Origin: Burkholderia humptydooensis
Lineage (GTDB): Bacteria; Pseudomonadota; Gammaproteobacteria; Burkholderiales; Burkholderiaceae
Reading direction: 5' to 3'
Length of the DNA: 64,000 nt
Assembly: GCF_001513745.1 (NCBI RefSeq)
Contig: NZ_CP013382.1
Location: 1,116,001-1,180,000 of the forward strand
Positions 1-9,521 of the stretch are shown one piece after another. The translations under genes and the position numbers were made by a program. The first letter of the stretch is position 1; the number at the start of each line of letters is the position of its first letter. A model generated the notes under the pieces. The model saw only the letters and a program-made list of their open reading frames with translations, was not told the DNA's origin and searched no databases.

Positions 1-777
1 GAGCTGAACGCGGCGCGGCAGGCGCTGGGCCTGGCGCCGGCGAAGCGGATCCTGGGGCGGTGGCTGCATTCGACGGACGGGGTGCTGTGCCTGTTTCCGT
101 CGTGGTTCGCGCCGGCGCAGCCGGACTGGCCGGCGAATTGCGTGCAAAGCGGGTTTGCGCTGTTCAACGACGCGGAGCCGGCGCAGGCGGATGCGGAGCT
201 GGAGGCGTTCGTCGCGTCGGGCGAGGCGCCGGTGGTGTTCACGGCGGGCTCGACGCGGGTGGACGGCCGCACGTATGAGCGGGCGGTGACGCAGGTGCTG
301 CGGGCGACGGGCGTGCGGGGGATTCTGCTCGCGCCGGACGCGCCGGCGGCATGGGATGGGACGACGGGGCCAACGGCAGCGAAGACGCCGGGCGCGGCGC
401 TGCTCAAGCGCCGCTACGTGCCGCTCGCGGCGCTGCTGCCGCGGTGCCGGGCGCTGGTGCATCACGGCGGGATCGGCACGGCGTCGCTGGCGTACGCGGC
501 GGGCGTGCCGCAGGTGGTGACGCCGTTCGCGCACGACCAGTTCGACAACGCGCAGCGGGTGGCGGCGAGCGGCTGCGGGGTGCGGCTGGACGCGCCGGTG
601 CGCGGCGAGCCGCTGGCGCGGGCGCTGGCGCGCGTGCTGGGCGACGCGGCGCTGGCCGCGCGCTGCGGCGAGGTGCGCGCGCGGATGGCGGCGCAGCCGA
701 ACGGCTGCGACGAGGCGGCGCGCTTCATCGAGCGCTTCGCGCCGGGCGTCGCGTCGCGGCAGGCGCAGCCGGCATGA
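1..777 (+). CDS. rhlB: Rhamnosyltransferase chain B (RhlB), 3' part
   Basis: The frame is open from the first base and ends in TGA, so only the C-terminal 258 residues are present. The protein is the nucleotide-binding half of a GT-B (UGT/GT1) glycosyltransferase: it holds the donor-binding stretch with LVHHGGIGTASLAYAAG followed by PFAHDQFDNA, typical of family 1 enzymes. RhlB joins dTDP-L-rhamnose to 3-hydroxyalkanoyl-hydroxyalkanoate to give mono-rhamnolipid. The assignment rests on this domain plus the downstream exporter and RhlC. The stop overlaps the ATG of the next gene (ATGA), so translation is probably coupled. The acceptor domain and rhlA lie outside the window. A different GT1 enzyme cannot be excluded from the fragment alone. 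Confidence 0.85.
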   Translation, partial: ELNAARQALGLAPAKRILGRWLHSTDGVLCLFPSWFAPAQPDWPANCVQSGFALFNDAEPAQADAELEAFVASGEAPVVFTAGSTRVDGRTYERAVTQVLRATGVRGILLAPDAPAAWDGTTGPTAAKTPGAALLKRRYVPLAALLPRCRALVHHGGIGTASLAYAAGVPQVVTPFAHDQFDNAQRVAASGCGVRLDAPVRGEPLARALARVLGDAALAARCGEVRARMAAQPNGCDEAARFIERFAPGVASRQAQPA

Positions 778-2351
778 GCGCGCAGGCGTTGCCGGCGGAT
801 CGGGCCAGGGCCGGCGTGGCGCCGCCCGCCGTCGCGCCGCTGCGCGGGGCGAAGCTCGCGCTGCTGACGTTCGCGCTGTCGCTCGCGACGTTCATCGAGG
901 TGCTGGACTCGACGGTGGCGAACGTCGCGGTGCCGGCGATCTCGGGCAGCCTCGGGGTGGCGAACAGCCAGGGCACGTGGGTGATCAGCTCGTACTCGGT
1001 GGCCGCGGCGATCGCGGTGCCGCTCACGGGGTGGCTCGCGCGGCGGGTGGGGGAGCTCAGGCTGTTCGTCGCGTCGGTGCTTCTGTTCACGCTGACGTCG
1101 CTGCTGTGCGGGCTCGCGCGGGACCTGGAGGTGCTGGTGGCGTGCCGGGCGCTGCAGGGGCTGTTCTCGGGGCCGATGGTGCCGCTGTCGCAGACGATCC
1201 TGATGCGCGCGTTCCCGCCGGCCAGGCGCACGCTGGCGCTGGCGCTGTGGGGGATGACGGTGCTGCTCGCGCCGATCTTCGGGCCGGTGGTGGGCGGCTG
1301 GCTGATCGACAACTTCTCGTGGCCGTGGATCTTCCTGATCAACCTGCCGATCGGGCTGTTCTCGTTCGCGGTGTGCGCGCTGATGCTGCGGCCGCAGGCG
1401 CAGCGGGGCGAGGCGAGTCCGATCGACGTGCCGGGGATCGTGCTGCTGGTGATCGGCGTGGGCGCGCTGCAGGCGATGCTGGATCTGGGCCACGACCGGG
1501 GGTGGTTCGATTCGCCGCTGATCACGGGGCTGGCGATCACGGCGGGGGTGTCGCTCGTGTCGCTGCTGATCTGGGAGCTGGGCGAGGCGCATCCGGTGGT
1601 GGAGCTGAGCCTGTTCCGGGAGCGGACCTTCACGTTCTGCGTGGCGATCATCTCGCTGGGGATGATGAGCTTCTCGGTGGTGGGGGTGGTGTTTCCGCTG
1701 TGGCTGCAGGCGGTGATGGGGTACACGGCGTACCAGGCGGGGCTGGCGACGGCGTCGATGGGGGTGCTGGCGCTGGCGTTCTCGATCCTGGTGGGGCTGT
1801 ATGCGAGCCGGCTGGACGCGCGGGTGCTGGTGACGTTCGGGTTCGGGGTGTTCGCGGCGGTGATGTGGTGGAGCACGCACTTCACGCTGTCGATGACGTT
1901 CGCGCAGGTGGTGACGCCGCGGCTGATCCAGGGGATGGGGCTGCCGTGCTTCTTCATCCCGCTGACGGCGGCGACGCTGTCGCGGGTGCCGGACGACAGG
2001 CTGGCGGCGGCGTCGAGCCTGTCGAACTTCCTGCGGACGCTGTCGGCGGCGTTCGGCACGGCGCTGAGCGTGACGTGGTGGGACAACCGGGCGACGTATC
2101 ACTACGCGGTGGTGTCGCAGTCGGTGACGCGCGCGTCGGAGAACACGCAGCGGTACGTGGACGCGCTGCACGCGATGGGGCTGCACGGCGTGCGCGAGCT
2201 GAGCTCGCTGCACCAGGTGGTGCGGCAGCAGGCGTACATGATGGCGACGAACGACATGTTCTGCATGGCGAGCGCGACGTGCCTGCTGCTGGCGGGGCTG
2301 ATGTGGCTGACACGGCCGAAGCGGGGCGCGGCGGCGCCGCTCGGGCATTGA
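774..2351 (+). CDS. DHA2-family (EmrB/QacA) 14-TM MFS exporter, rhamnolipid cluster
   Basis: 525 aa with about 14 hydrophobic segments, the usual size for the DHA2 drug:proton antiporters. Near the N-terminus it carries the family signature around LDSTVANVAVPAI (motif D1), then GWLARRVGELR (motif A-like loop) and a motif C-like GPVVGGWL. It starts at the ATG that overlaps the rhlB stop codon. Placed between the two rhamnosyltransferase genes and followed by outer-membrane and adaptor genes, it is likely the inner-membrane pump of a tripartite exporter for rhamnolipid or its precursors. Substrate is inferred from position only. Confidence 0.9.
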   Translation: MSAQALPADRARAGVAPPAVAPLRGAKLALLTFALSLATFIEVLDSTVANVAVPAISGSLGVANSQGTWVISSYSVAAAIAVPLTGWLARRVGELRLFVASVLLFTLTSLLCGLARDLEVLVACRALQGLFSGPMVPLSQTILMRAFPPARRTLALALWGMTVLLAPIFGPVVGGWLIDNFSWPWIFLINLPIGLFSFAVCALMLRPQAQRGEASPIDVPGIVLLVIGVGALQAMLDLGHDRGWFDSPLITGLAITAGVSLVSLLIWELGEAHPVVELSLFRERTFTFCVAIISLGMMSFSVVGVVFPLWLQAVMGYTAYQAGLATASMGVLALAFSILVGLYASRLDARVLVTFGFGVFAAVMWWSTHFTLSMTFAQVVTPRLIQGMGLPCFFIPLTAATLSRVPDDRLAAASSLSNFLRTLSAAFGTALSVTWWDNRATYHYAVVSQSVTRASENTQRYVDALHAMGLHGVRELSSLHQVVRQQAYMMATNDMFCMASATCLLLAGLMWLTRPKRGAAAPLGH

Positions 2352-2458
2352 GGCGAAGGAGAGCGGCGATGCATCGAAGTCCTGAGGATGCGGCGCATCG
2401 CCGCGATGGCGAGGCGAGCACGCCGAAGCTCGAACCACGGAAGGAGGAAGGAAGAGCG

Positions 2459-3418
2459 ATGACGACCCTGGGCGCGCTGGTGATTCTGTATGACCCGACG
2501 GACGAGCAGTTGTCGGGGCTGGAGGCGCTCGCGCGCGACAGCGATGCGCTCGCGGTGATCGACAACACGCCGCACGAGCACGCGGCGGCGCGCGAGCGGG
2601 TGCGCGCGCTGTCGGCGCGGACGAGGGTCGTGTGGCAGCACCACGGCAACCGCGGCGGGGTGGCGGGCGCGTACAACGCGGGGCTGTCGGCGCTGTTCGC
2701 GCAGGGCGTCGAGGCGGTCGCGCTGTTCGACCAGGACTCGACGGTGCCGGCCGCGTACTTCGCGCGGATGCGCGAGGCGTGCGCGCAACTGGGCGCGGGC
2801 GCGCACGCGGGCGCATTCATTGCGGGGCCGCGGATCTACGACGCGAACGAGCGGCGCTTCCTGCCGGCGCTGATGACGAGCGGCGTGACGGTGCGCCGCG
2901 TGCGGGTGGAGGGCGAGACGGGGCCGCGGCGCTGCGCGTTCCTGATCTCGTCGGGCAGCGTGATCTCGCGGGCCGCGTACGCGCGGCTCGGGCGATTCGA
3001 CGAGGCGCTGTTCATCGATCACGTCGACACCGAGTATTGCCTGCGCGCGCTCGCGCACAACGTGCCGCTGTACGTGGTGCCGTCGCTCGTGCTGACGCAC
3101 CGGATCGGCGCGCGGCGCCGGCACAAGGTGGGGCCGTTCGAGCTGACGGCGATGCATCACGGGTGGCTGCGCCGGTACTACGGCGCGCGCAACGCGATGC
3201 AACTGGGGCTGCAGTACGGGTTGCGGTTTCCGGTGGCGCTGGTGCCGAGTCTGCTGACGCTATGGCAGGTGGTTCAGGTGGTGCTGTGCGAGCGGGAGAA
3301 GGGCGCGAAGCTGCGGGGGATCGCGCTGGGCGTGCTCGACGGCCTGTTCGGGCGGCTGGGATCGTTCGACGATGCGCGCGCGGGCGCGGCGGTGCGCGAG
3401 CCGGTGCGGCAGGAATGA
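2459..3418 (+). CDS. rhlC: Rhamnosyltransferase 2 (RhlC), GT2 family
   Basis: 319 aa, the normal size for RhlC. The N-terminal GT-A fold is visible: VILYDPTDEQLSGLEAL, then NRGGVAGAYNAGL and the donor-site acidic motif ALFDQDSTVP at about residues 90-100, with a later FIDHVDTEYCLRA resembling the GT2 ED/xED region. RhlC adds the second dTDP-L-rhamnose to mono-rhamnolipid to make di-rhamnolipid. The start ATG has a strong Shine-Dalgarno run (AAGGAGGAAGG) 6-16 bases upstream. About 107 bases separate it from the exporter gene and it overlaps the next gene by four bases, so it belongs to the same operon. Confidence 0.88.
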   Translation: MTTLGALVILYDPTDEQLSGLEALARDSDALAVIDNTPHEHAAARERVRALSARTRVVWQHHGNRGGVAGAYNAGLSALFAQGVEAVALFDQDSTVPAAYFARMREACAQLGAGAHAGAFIAGPRIYDANERRFLPALMTSGVTVRRVRVEGETGPRRCAFLISSGSVISRAAYARLGRFDEALFIDHVDTEYCLRALAHNVPLYVVPSLVLTHRIGARRRHKVGPFELTAMHHGWLRRYYGARNAMQLGLQYGLRFPVALVPSLLTLWQVVQVVLCEREKGAKLRGIALGVLDGLFGRLGSFDDARAGAAVREPVRQE

Positions 3419-5046
3419 ACGGAGCAGGCCGGACAGAGGGATATGAGAACGAGGCACGCGTCACGAGCATGAGGCGGAGCGCAACGCAAGCGGCAACGAC
3501 CGCAACGACCGCGGCAGGCAGCCGCGCGGCGCGCCGGCTCGCGGCGGCCGCGCTCGCGTGGGCGCTCGCCGGCTGCGCGCCGTCGGGCTTCGAGCCGGCG
3601 CTCGCGCCGCGCGCGCCGGGCGACGACGCGCTCGCGCAAACGACGGGGGGCGCCGCGCACGGCGCCTGGCCGAGCCCCGACTGGGTCAGGCAGCTCGGCG
3701 ATCCGCAGCTCGATGCGCTGGTCGACGAAGCGCTGCGGCAGAACCCGACGCTGCAGGCCGCGCAGGCGCGCATCGGCGTCGCGCAGTCGCAACTGCAGCA
3801 GTTCGAATCGCTGACGGGACTCACCGCGAAGGCGGGCGCGTCGCTGTCCAAGGCGCACGTGCCGCGCTCGGGCGGCACCATCAATACGACGCTGAACGGC
3901 TTGCCGGTGTCGGTGCCGCTCGTCGGCGAATCGGTGGTGTCGTCGTCGTCGCTGTTCGTCGGGCTGAACTATCAGTTGGACCTGTGGGGCAAGAACGCGG
4001 CGGCCACGCGCGGGCTGCTGTCGATGCGCGACGCGGCGCGGGTCGAGGCGCAGCAGGCGCGGCTCGCGCTGTCGGTGGCGATGGTGACGCTGTACGGCGA
4101 GCTGGACCGCGCGTATGCGCTGCGCGAGCTGCTGCAGCTCAAGCGCCGCGCGAGCGAGCAGGTCGAGGCGGTGCTGCGCGAGCGCGCGGCGCGCGGGATC
4201 GACAACGGCTACGACGCGGACGACGCGGCGCTCAAGCGCAGCAAGCTGTTCGAGCAGATCGCGCTGACCGACGAGCAGATCCAGTTGCAGAAGCTGCAAC
4301 TGGGGGTGCTGAGCGGGCGCGGGCCGGAACGGGGGCTGTCGCTCGCGCGGCCGAGGCTCGCGCCGCTCGCGGACGCGCCGCTGCCGCAGCGGCTGCCGGC
4401 GGAGCTGCTGGGCCGGCGGCCGGACATCGTCGCGGCGCGGCTGCGGGTGGAGGCGGCGTATGCGACGATCGACGGCACGCGCGCGGCGTTCTACCCGGAC
4501 GTGAACCTGGCGGCGCTGGGGGGGCTGTTCGCGCTCGCGCCGGCGTCGCTGTTCAGGCACGACGCGCTGGGGGGCTCGATCGGGCCGGCGCTGTCGCTGC
4601 CGATCTTCGATCGCGGCCGGCTGAAGGCGAAGCTGGGGGGCGACGTGGCGAACGCGGAGGTGGCGCTGGCGCTGTACAACCAGACGGTGGATGCGGCGCT
4701 GGGCGAGGTGGCGCGGCAGTTGACGTCGCTGTCGACGGTCGATGCGCTGCTCGGGGAGCAGCAGCAGGCGGTGCGCGCGGCGCAGCGGATGGTGGCGCTG
4801 GCGGAGGACCGGCACCGGCGCGGGATGGGGATGCGCAAGGACGTCGACATGGCGAAGCTGACGCTGCTGGACGAGCGCACGCACGCGATCGAGCTGCAGG
4901 CGCGGCGGCGGGCGCTGCGGGTGGGGCTGATCGGTGCGCTGGGCGGGGGCTTCGACGCCCGGCAGGCGGACGGCGCGCCGCTGGCGCAGGCGGGCAAGCC
5001 GTTCGCGGCGCGGCCGGCCGCGGCGAACGACACGCGACACGATTGA
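3415..5046 (+). CDS. NodT/OprM-type outer-membrane factor lipoprotein
   Basis: 543 aa from the ATG that overlaps the rhlC stop; a second in-frame ATG at 3469 would give 525 aa and puts the signal peptide closer to the N-terminus. The sequence ALAWALAGC is a lipobox, so the mature protein should be acylated at that Cys. Two repeated outer-membrane-efflux-protein domains follow (QNPTLQAAQARIGVAQSQL in the first, RRPDIVAARLRVEAAYATI in the second), which is the TolC-like trimer fold. It is the probable outer-membrane exit duct partnering the MFS pump and the HlyD adaptor on either side. Confidence 0.9.
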   Translation: MNGAGRTEGYENEARVTSMRRSATQAATTATTAAGSRAARRLAAAALAWALAGCAPSGFEPALAPRAPGDDALAQTTGGAAHGAWPSPDWVRQLGDPQLDALVDEALRQNPTLQAAQARIGVAQSQLQQFESLTGLTAKAGASLSKAHVPRSGGTINTTLNGLPVSVPLVGESVVSSSSLFVGLNYQLDLWGKNAAATRGLLSMRDAARVEAQQARLALSVAMVTLYGELDRAYALRELLQLKRRASEQVEAVLRERAARGIDNGYDADDAALKRSKLFEQIALTDEQIQLQKLQLGVLSGRGPERGLSLARPRLAPLADAPLPQRLPAELLGRRPDIVAARLRVEAAYATIDGTRAAFYPDVNLAALGGLFALAPASLFRHDALGGSIGPALSLPIFDRGRLKAKLGGDVANAEVALALYNQTVDAALGEVARQLTSLSTVDALLGEQQQAVRAAQRMVALAEDRHRRGMGMRKDVDMAKLTLLDERTHAIELQARRRALRVGLIGALGGGFDARQADGAPLAQAGKPFAARPAAANDTRHD

Positions 5047-5187
5047 TCGGGATCGCGCGGCGCGGCGGATGGCCGCGCTGTCCGCCGGGATCGATGCGCG
5101 AACGCATCGGGTACAAACGCATCGCAGGAGCCTGTCGAGGACGAAGCCATCGAGCGCGAAGACATCCACACCAACGTCACCATCATT

Positions 5188-6549
5188 GTGAATACGAGAG
5201 AGTCAACCGACACCGCCGCCGGGCATCGAAGCGCATCGAGCCGGCCCGCGCAGCCCGGCGCCGCCGGCATCACGCACGCGAAGACCTTGAACGACACCGC
5301 CACCGACACCCCGCGCGCGAAGGCGCCGACCGATCCGGCCGCCATCGGCGGCGCGCCCGCGAAGCCCGCGCCGGAGCCCGGGCCGCGGCCGCATCCCGAA
5401 ACCGCGGCGTCGCTCGCCGCGCGCCGTGCGGCGCGGCGCGGCCGCTTCGCGCTGTTCTTCGGCGTGCTGGCGATCGCGGCGCTGGCCGCCGCGCTCTACT
5501 GGTGGCTCGTCGGGCGCTTCAGCGAAGAGACGGACGACGCCTACGTGGCCGGCAACGTCGTGCAGATCGCCGCGCAGATCCAGGGGACGGTGACCGACGT
5601 GCTGGTGGCGGACACGCAGCAGGTGAAGGCGGGGCAGGCGCTGGTGAAGCTCGACGACGCGGACGCGTCGGCGGCGTTCGCGCAGGCGCGGGCGCAGCTT
5701 GCGCAGGCGGTGCGGCAGGTTGCGAACACGCGGCTGTCGATGGGGACGTACGAGCAGACGGTGAAGGCGCGCGAGGCGGACCTGACGCTCGCGCAGCAGG
5801 CGTATCGGGCGCGGGTGGGGGCGTCGGTGGAGGTGGTGGCGCCGGAGGAGCTGGCGCGGGCGAAGTCCTCGCTCGCGAACGCGCAGGCGGCGCTGGCGGG
5901 GGCGCGGGCGCAACTGGAGGCGGCGCGCGCGCTGGGCAGCGAGCGGCCGGTCGGGCAGAACCCGGCGGTGCAGCAGGCGGGCGCGCAGTTCAAGCTCGCG
6001 TACCGGAACCTGAAGCGCACGACGATCGTGTCGCCGGTGGACGGGACGGTCGGCCAGCGGTCGGTGCAGATCGGGCAGCAGGTGGGGCCCGGTGCGCCGC
6101 TAATGTCGGTGGTGCAGTTGCGGCAGGTGTGGGTGGAGGCGAACTTCAAGGAAGGGCAGCTCCGGCACATGCGGGTGGGTCAGCCGGTGCGGCTCGAATC
6201 GGATCTGTACGGCTCGCGGGTGACGTACCGGGGCCGGGTGGAGGGGTTCTCGGCGGGCACGGGGAGCGCGTTCTCGATGCTGCCGCCGCAGAACGCGGCG
6301 GGGAACTGGATCAAGGTGGTGCAGCGCTTGCCGGTGGTGATCTCGCTGGATGCGTCGGAGCTGGCGGCGCATCCGCTGCGGGTGGGGCTGTCGATGCGGG
6401 CGACGGTAGAGACGAAGGTGCGCGGCGGGCATCTGCTCGACGGGGACGCGCCGCTGCCGGGGCTGCGCACGCGGGTGCACGAAGCGCATGCGGGCGAGGC
6501 GGAGGCGGCGGCCGAGGCGGTGATTCGGGAGAATGACGGCGGCCGGTGA
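5188..6549 (+). CDS. HlyD/EmrA-type membrane-fusion adaptor
   Basis: 453 aa starting at a GTG. About 85 N-terminal residues are low-complexity and Ala/Pro-rich, followed by one membrane segment (FALFFGVLAIAALAAALYWW), then the lipoyl/barrel-sandwich half-motifs: DDAYVAGNVVQIAAQIQGTV and, after a coiled-coil hairpin, RTTIVSPVDGTVGQRSVQIG. This is the EmrA architecture. It would bridge the MFS pump and the NodT-type channel encoded just upstream. The gap of 141 bases to the preceding gene and the same strand suggest one transcript. A later start inside the long N-terminus is possible. Confidence 0.9.
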   Translation: MNTRESTDTAAGHRSASSRPAQPGAAGITHAKTLNDTATDTPRAKAPTDPAAIGGAPAKPAPEPGPRPHPETAASLAARRAARRGRFALFFGVLAIAALAAALYWWLVGRFSEETDDAYVAGNVVQIAAQIQGTVTDVLVADTQQVKAGQALVKLDDADASAAFAQARAQLAQAVRQVANTRLSMGTYEQTVKAREADLTLAQQAYRARVGASVEVVAPEELARAKSSLANAQAALAGARAQLEAARALGSERPVGQNPAVQQAGAQFKLAYRNLKRTTIVSPVDGTVGQRSVQIGQQVGPGAPLMSVVQLRQVWVEANFKEGQLRHMRVGQPVRLESDLYGSRVTYRGRVEGFSAGTGSAFSMLPPQNAAGNWIKVVQRLPVVISLDASELAAHPLRVGLSMRATVETKVRGGHLLDGDAPLPGLRTRVHEAHAGEAEAAAEAVIRENDGGR

Positions 6550-6578
6550 CGGGCGGCCGCCCGCCTCGTCACGGTGAT

Positions 6579-8693
6579 TTACTCGTGCGCGTCATTCGCG
6601 TCGCGGGACAGGTGGCTCCACAGAAACGCATATCCGATCGCCTCGTGCTCGGCGGTATCGATCGCGTCGGCGCTGCCGTGGCCGCCATCGGTCTTCTCGA
6701 GCAGCCATACGTTCCGATGGCCTTGCGCCTGCATGCGCGCGACCATCTTCCTCGCATGCGCGGGATGCACGCGATCGTCGCTCGTCGATGTCGTGAAGAG
6801 CGCGGGCGGATACGCGACGTCGCTCGCGACCCGGTGATACGGCGAATATGCCGCGAGCGCCGGCGCATGCGCCGGATCGTCGGGATCGCCGAATTCGTCG
6901 AGCCACGACGCCCCCGCGTGCAGCAGCGGATAGCGCTGCATGTCGAGGAGCGGCACGTCGCTCACCACCGCGCCGAACAGCTCCGGGCGCTGGATCATGC
7001 ACGCCGCGACCAGCAACCCGCCGTTGCTGCCGCCGCGGATGCCGAGTTGCGCGGCGGTCGTCACGCCGTCCGCGACGAGTTTCTCGGCGACCGCGATGAA
7101 ATCGTCGAACGACCGTTGCCGCTCCGTCTGCCGCACCGATTCGTGCCACTGCGTGCCGAACTCGCCGCCGCCGCGAATATGGGCGAAGACCGCGATGCCG
7201 CCTTTCTCCAGCCAGCCGATGCCGAGCAGCGGATCGTAATCGGGCGTGAGCGCGATCGCGAAGCCTCCATAGCCGTTCAACAGGCATGGACGCGGCGTGC
7301 GCGCCGCGTCGTCCAGCACGTCGCGCGGGCCGACCAGCGTATAAGGCACGAGCGTGCCGTCGCGCGAGCGCGCATGGTCGCGCCGCACCTCCAGCGTGGA
7401 CGCGTCGAACTGCGTCGGCCACCGATCGAGCAGCGTCCAGGCCGACAGATCGTCGTCGAGATTCGCGAGCGAATACTCGGGCGGCGTCAGGTAATCGTCG
7501 ACGCTCACGTATACCTCGTCGTCGAACGTCGGTTCGACGGGCGATACGTCCACCTGCGCGAACCCGCGCGCGGGGAACGGGCGCGCATGCCAGCGCCATG
7601 CGCCGTCGTCCTGATGTTCCGGACACCAGAGCATCGTGCGCGTGAGCACGTCGTCGAGCCACGATACCAGCACGTAACGGCGCGTGTGCGTCCAGCCGCA
7701 CGCGGACGTGCGATCGTTCGGCTCGAACAGCGTCGAGAACGTGCGGCCGCCGGCGATGAACGCATCCTCGCGGATCGCGAGCAGGCTGCCGCCCGCGTAG
7801 CGCGCGCCGTCGCAGGTCCAGTCGAGCCGCGGCTGAAGCAGCAGCCATCCGTTCCAGTAACCGACCTCGACGTGCGGCGGCACGTCATAGCGCGTCCACG
7901 CGCCGTCGTCGGCGAGGCGATACGTGTTCGCATCGTAGAAGTTGATCGCCTGCTCGATCGCGTGATGCCGATCGACCGGATCGTATTGCGCGTCGATGAA
8001 GATGTCGCCGCGCGCGCCGCGAAATACGACGGGCGCGCCGGACAGCGGCGTGCCGCGCGTCCAGCGCCGGACCTCGCGCGGATAGCCGGAGCGCGTGACG
8101 GTGGCGCCGCCGTTGTCCCAGCCGACGTAGATCGTGTCGCGATCGATCCATTCGACCGAATGCTTGCCGGCCGCTTCGATCGAGAAGCCGTCGTCGACGA
8201 ACCGGCATTGCGCGATGTCGAACTCGCGGATGACGACCGCGTCGGCGCCGCCGTCGGACAGCACGATCAGCGCGCGATCGCCGTCCGGCTCGAGGATGAG
8301 CTGATCGTCGAATACCCATTGAACGCCTTGCGCCTCGCCGAGCGCGTCGAGATCGATCAGCGTCTGCCAGTCCGCCTGGCCGCTGCGCCAGTCCGCCCAT
8401 CGCGTGCGCCGCCACAGACCTTTCGGATGCTGCTCGTCCTGCCAGACATCGTATGCCCAGTCCTGCCAGCGTCGCGGGATCACCGGGCGCTCGCGCGGCA
8501 GCAGCGCCTGCGTGAAGCGATCGGCCAGCGCGCGGTAGCGCGCATCGTCCAGCCACCGCGCATCGTGTGTGCGGGCGTTTTGCGCATCGACCCAGTCGAC
8601 GCTCGCGGCGCTGTCCAGCTCTTCGAGGAATTGGTACGGATCGGCCCGTTCAGGCCAGAAAGCATGAGGCATGGCGTTTTTCGCAAGAGGCAT
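6579..8693 (-). CDS. S9A prolyl oligopeptidase family serine peptidase
   Basis: 704 aa from the ATG chosen at 8693, matching the roughly 700-residue S9A family; another Met lies seven residues in. The N-terminal half is the seven-bladed beta-propeller. The C-terminal alpha/beta hydrolase holds the nucleophile motif RGGSNGG with Ser about residue 556, the Asp in SDDRVHP and the His in GGHGSAD. These enzymes cut short proline-containing peptides. No signal peptide is evident from this start, so it is likely cytoplasmic. An upstream extension to 8837 is open but Arg-rich and unlike the family. It converges on the exporter operon with only 29 bases between the stops. Confidence 0.9.
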   Translation of the reverse strand: MPLAKNAMPHAFWPERADPYQFLEELDSAASVDWVDAQNARTHDARWLDDARYRALADRFTQALLPRERPVIPRRWQDWAYDVWQDEQHPKGLWRRTRWADWRSGQADWQTLIDLDALGEAQGVQWVFDDQLILEPDGDRALIVLSDGGADAVVIREFDIAQCRFVDDGFSIEAAGKHSVEWIDRDTIYVGWDNGGATVTRSGYPREVRRWTRGTPLSGAPVVFRGARGDIFIDAQYDPVDRHHAIEQAINFYDANTYRLADDGAWTRYDVPPHVEVGYWNGWLLLQPRLDWTCDGARYAGGSLLAIREDAFIAGGRTFSTLFEPNDRTSACGWTHTRRYVLVSWLDDVLTRTMLWCPEHQDDGAWRWHARPFPARGFAQVDVSPVEPTFDDEVYVSVDDYLTPPEYSLANLDDDLSAWTLLDRWPTQFDASTLEVRRDHARSRDGTLVPYTLVGPRDVLDDAARTPRPCLLNGYGGFAIALTPDYDPLLGIGWLEKGGIAVFAHIRGGGEFGTQWHESVRQTERQRSFDDFIAVAEKLVADGVTTAAQLGIRGGSNGGLLVAACMIQRPELFGAVVSDVPLLDMQRYPLLHAGASWLDEFGDPDDPAHAPALAAYSPYHRVASDVAYPPALFTTSTSDDRVHPAHARKMVARMQAQGHRNVWLLEKTDGGHGSADAIDTAEHEAIGYAFLWSHLSRDANDAHE

Positions 8694-8906
8694 GACGTGT
8701 AATGGTAGCGTAAGCCGATGTGCGCCCGCGCTTCGCGAGCGCGCTTTCGTCGTACGTGAAGCCGTCCGGGGCCGCGCCGCACGGGTTTTCCGTTTCGTCC
8801 GGATCAATGCGCGATCCCGACTATCGCCCGCATGCACAGCTTCATTTCGAAATGAAAAATAATTGGTTCGGCTTTTGCGGCGGCTCTTTCATAGTGAGCT
8901 CTCGAT

Positions 8907-8919
8907 GGCTATAGACGGC
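8907..8919. promoter_or_regulatory. CTATAG element upstream of the rhodanese gene
   Basis: GGCTATAGACGGC lies 62 bases before the rhodanese start. Read on the other strand it is GCCGTCTATAGCC, which matches two copies of CGT(C/T)CTATAGC placed before the encapsulin gene. The shared core in one gene set suggests a regulator site or promoter element. This is a visual match only. Confidence 0.35.
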
Positions 8920-8980
8920 ACTCGCCGTCGAGCCTAGCCCATGTCTCGCGCACGCTGCGCGATATCGATAAGGAGACGCC

Positions 8981-9448
8981 ATGACGATCGAACTCGAAGA
9001 ACGCTCCACTCAGGCCGTGCTCGATGCGGCGCGCGACGCCGCGCGCGCGGCGGGCTTGCCGTACGCGGGCGGCGTATCGCCCCGCGACGCGTGGGCGCTC
9101 GTGGCGGCGGGCGACGCGCAACTCGTCGACGTGCGCACCGCGGAGGAGCGCACGTTCGTCGGCCACGTGCCCGACAGCCTGCATGTGCCTTGGGCGACGG
9201 GCACGAGCCTCACGCGCAATCCGCGCTTCGTGCGCGAGCTCGAAGCGAAGACGGGCAAGGGCGCGGTCGTGCTGCTGCTCTGCCGCAGCGGCCATCGCTC
9301 GGCGCTCGCCGCGGAAGCGGCGGCAAAAGCGGGCTTCGCGCAAGTGTTCAACGTGCTCGAAGGCTTCGAGGGCGAGATCGACGACGCGGGCCACCGCGGC
9401 GCGATCAACGGCTGGCGTCTGCACGGCTTGCCCTGGCGGCAGAGCTGA
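8981..9448 (+). CDS. Rhodanese-like sulfurtransferase of the encapsulin operon
   Basis: 155 aa with one rhodanese domain. The conserved VRTAEERTFVGHVPDSLHVP stretch precedes the active-site loop CRSGHRS, with the persulfide-carrying Cys at residue 101. A clear AAGGAG ribosome site lies 7 bases upstream of the ATG. Such enzymes carry sulfane sulfur as a Cys persulfide. It is the first gene of a run with serine acetyltransferase, XRE regulator, encapsulin and cysteine desulfurase, so it could accept or hand over sulfur mobilised by the encapsulated desulfurase. The partner is inferred. Confidence 0.9.
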   Translation: MTIELEERSTQAVLDAARDAARAAGLPYAGGVSPRDAWALVAAGDAQLVDVRTAEERTFVGHVPDSLHVPWATGTSLTRNPRFVRELEAKTGKGAVVLLLCRSGHRSALAAEAAAKAGFAQVFNVLEGFEGEIDDAGHRGAINGWRLHGLPWRQS

Positions 9449-9521
9449 TTGATTCGGCTCGCGCCGCGACCGGCGACGGGAAGCAACGAGAAACAACAGG
9501 AAGCAACAAGGAGCGGCAGCC

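Noticed and set aside
462..2816. A 784-codon open frame on the minus strand across the MFS exporter gene
   Set aside because: It is Arg/Pro/His-rich with no domain, as expected of the complement of a high-GC gene. The plus-strand frame encodes a clear transporter.
8694..8837. N-terminal extension of the prolyl oligopeptidase by 48 residues
   Set aside because: The extension is Arg/Thr-rich, not a signal peptide, and exceeds the family length. The Met at 8693 fits better.
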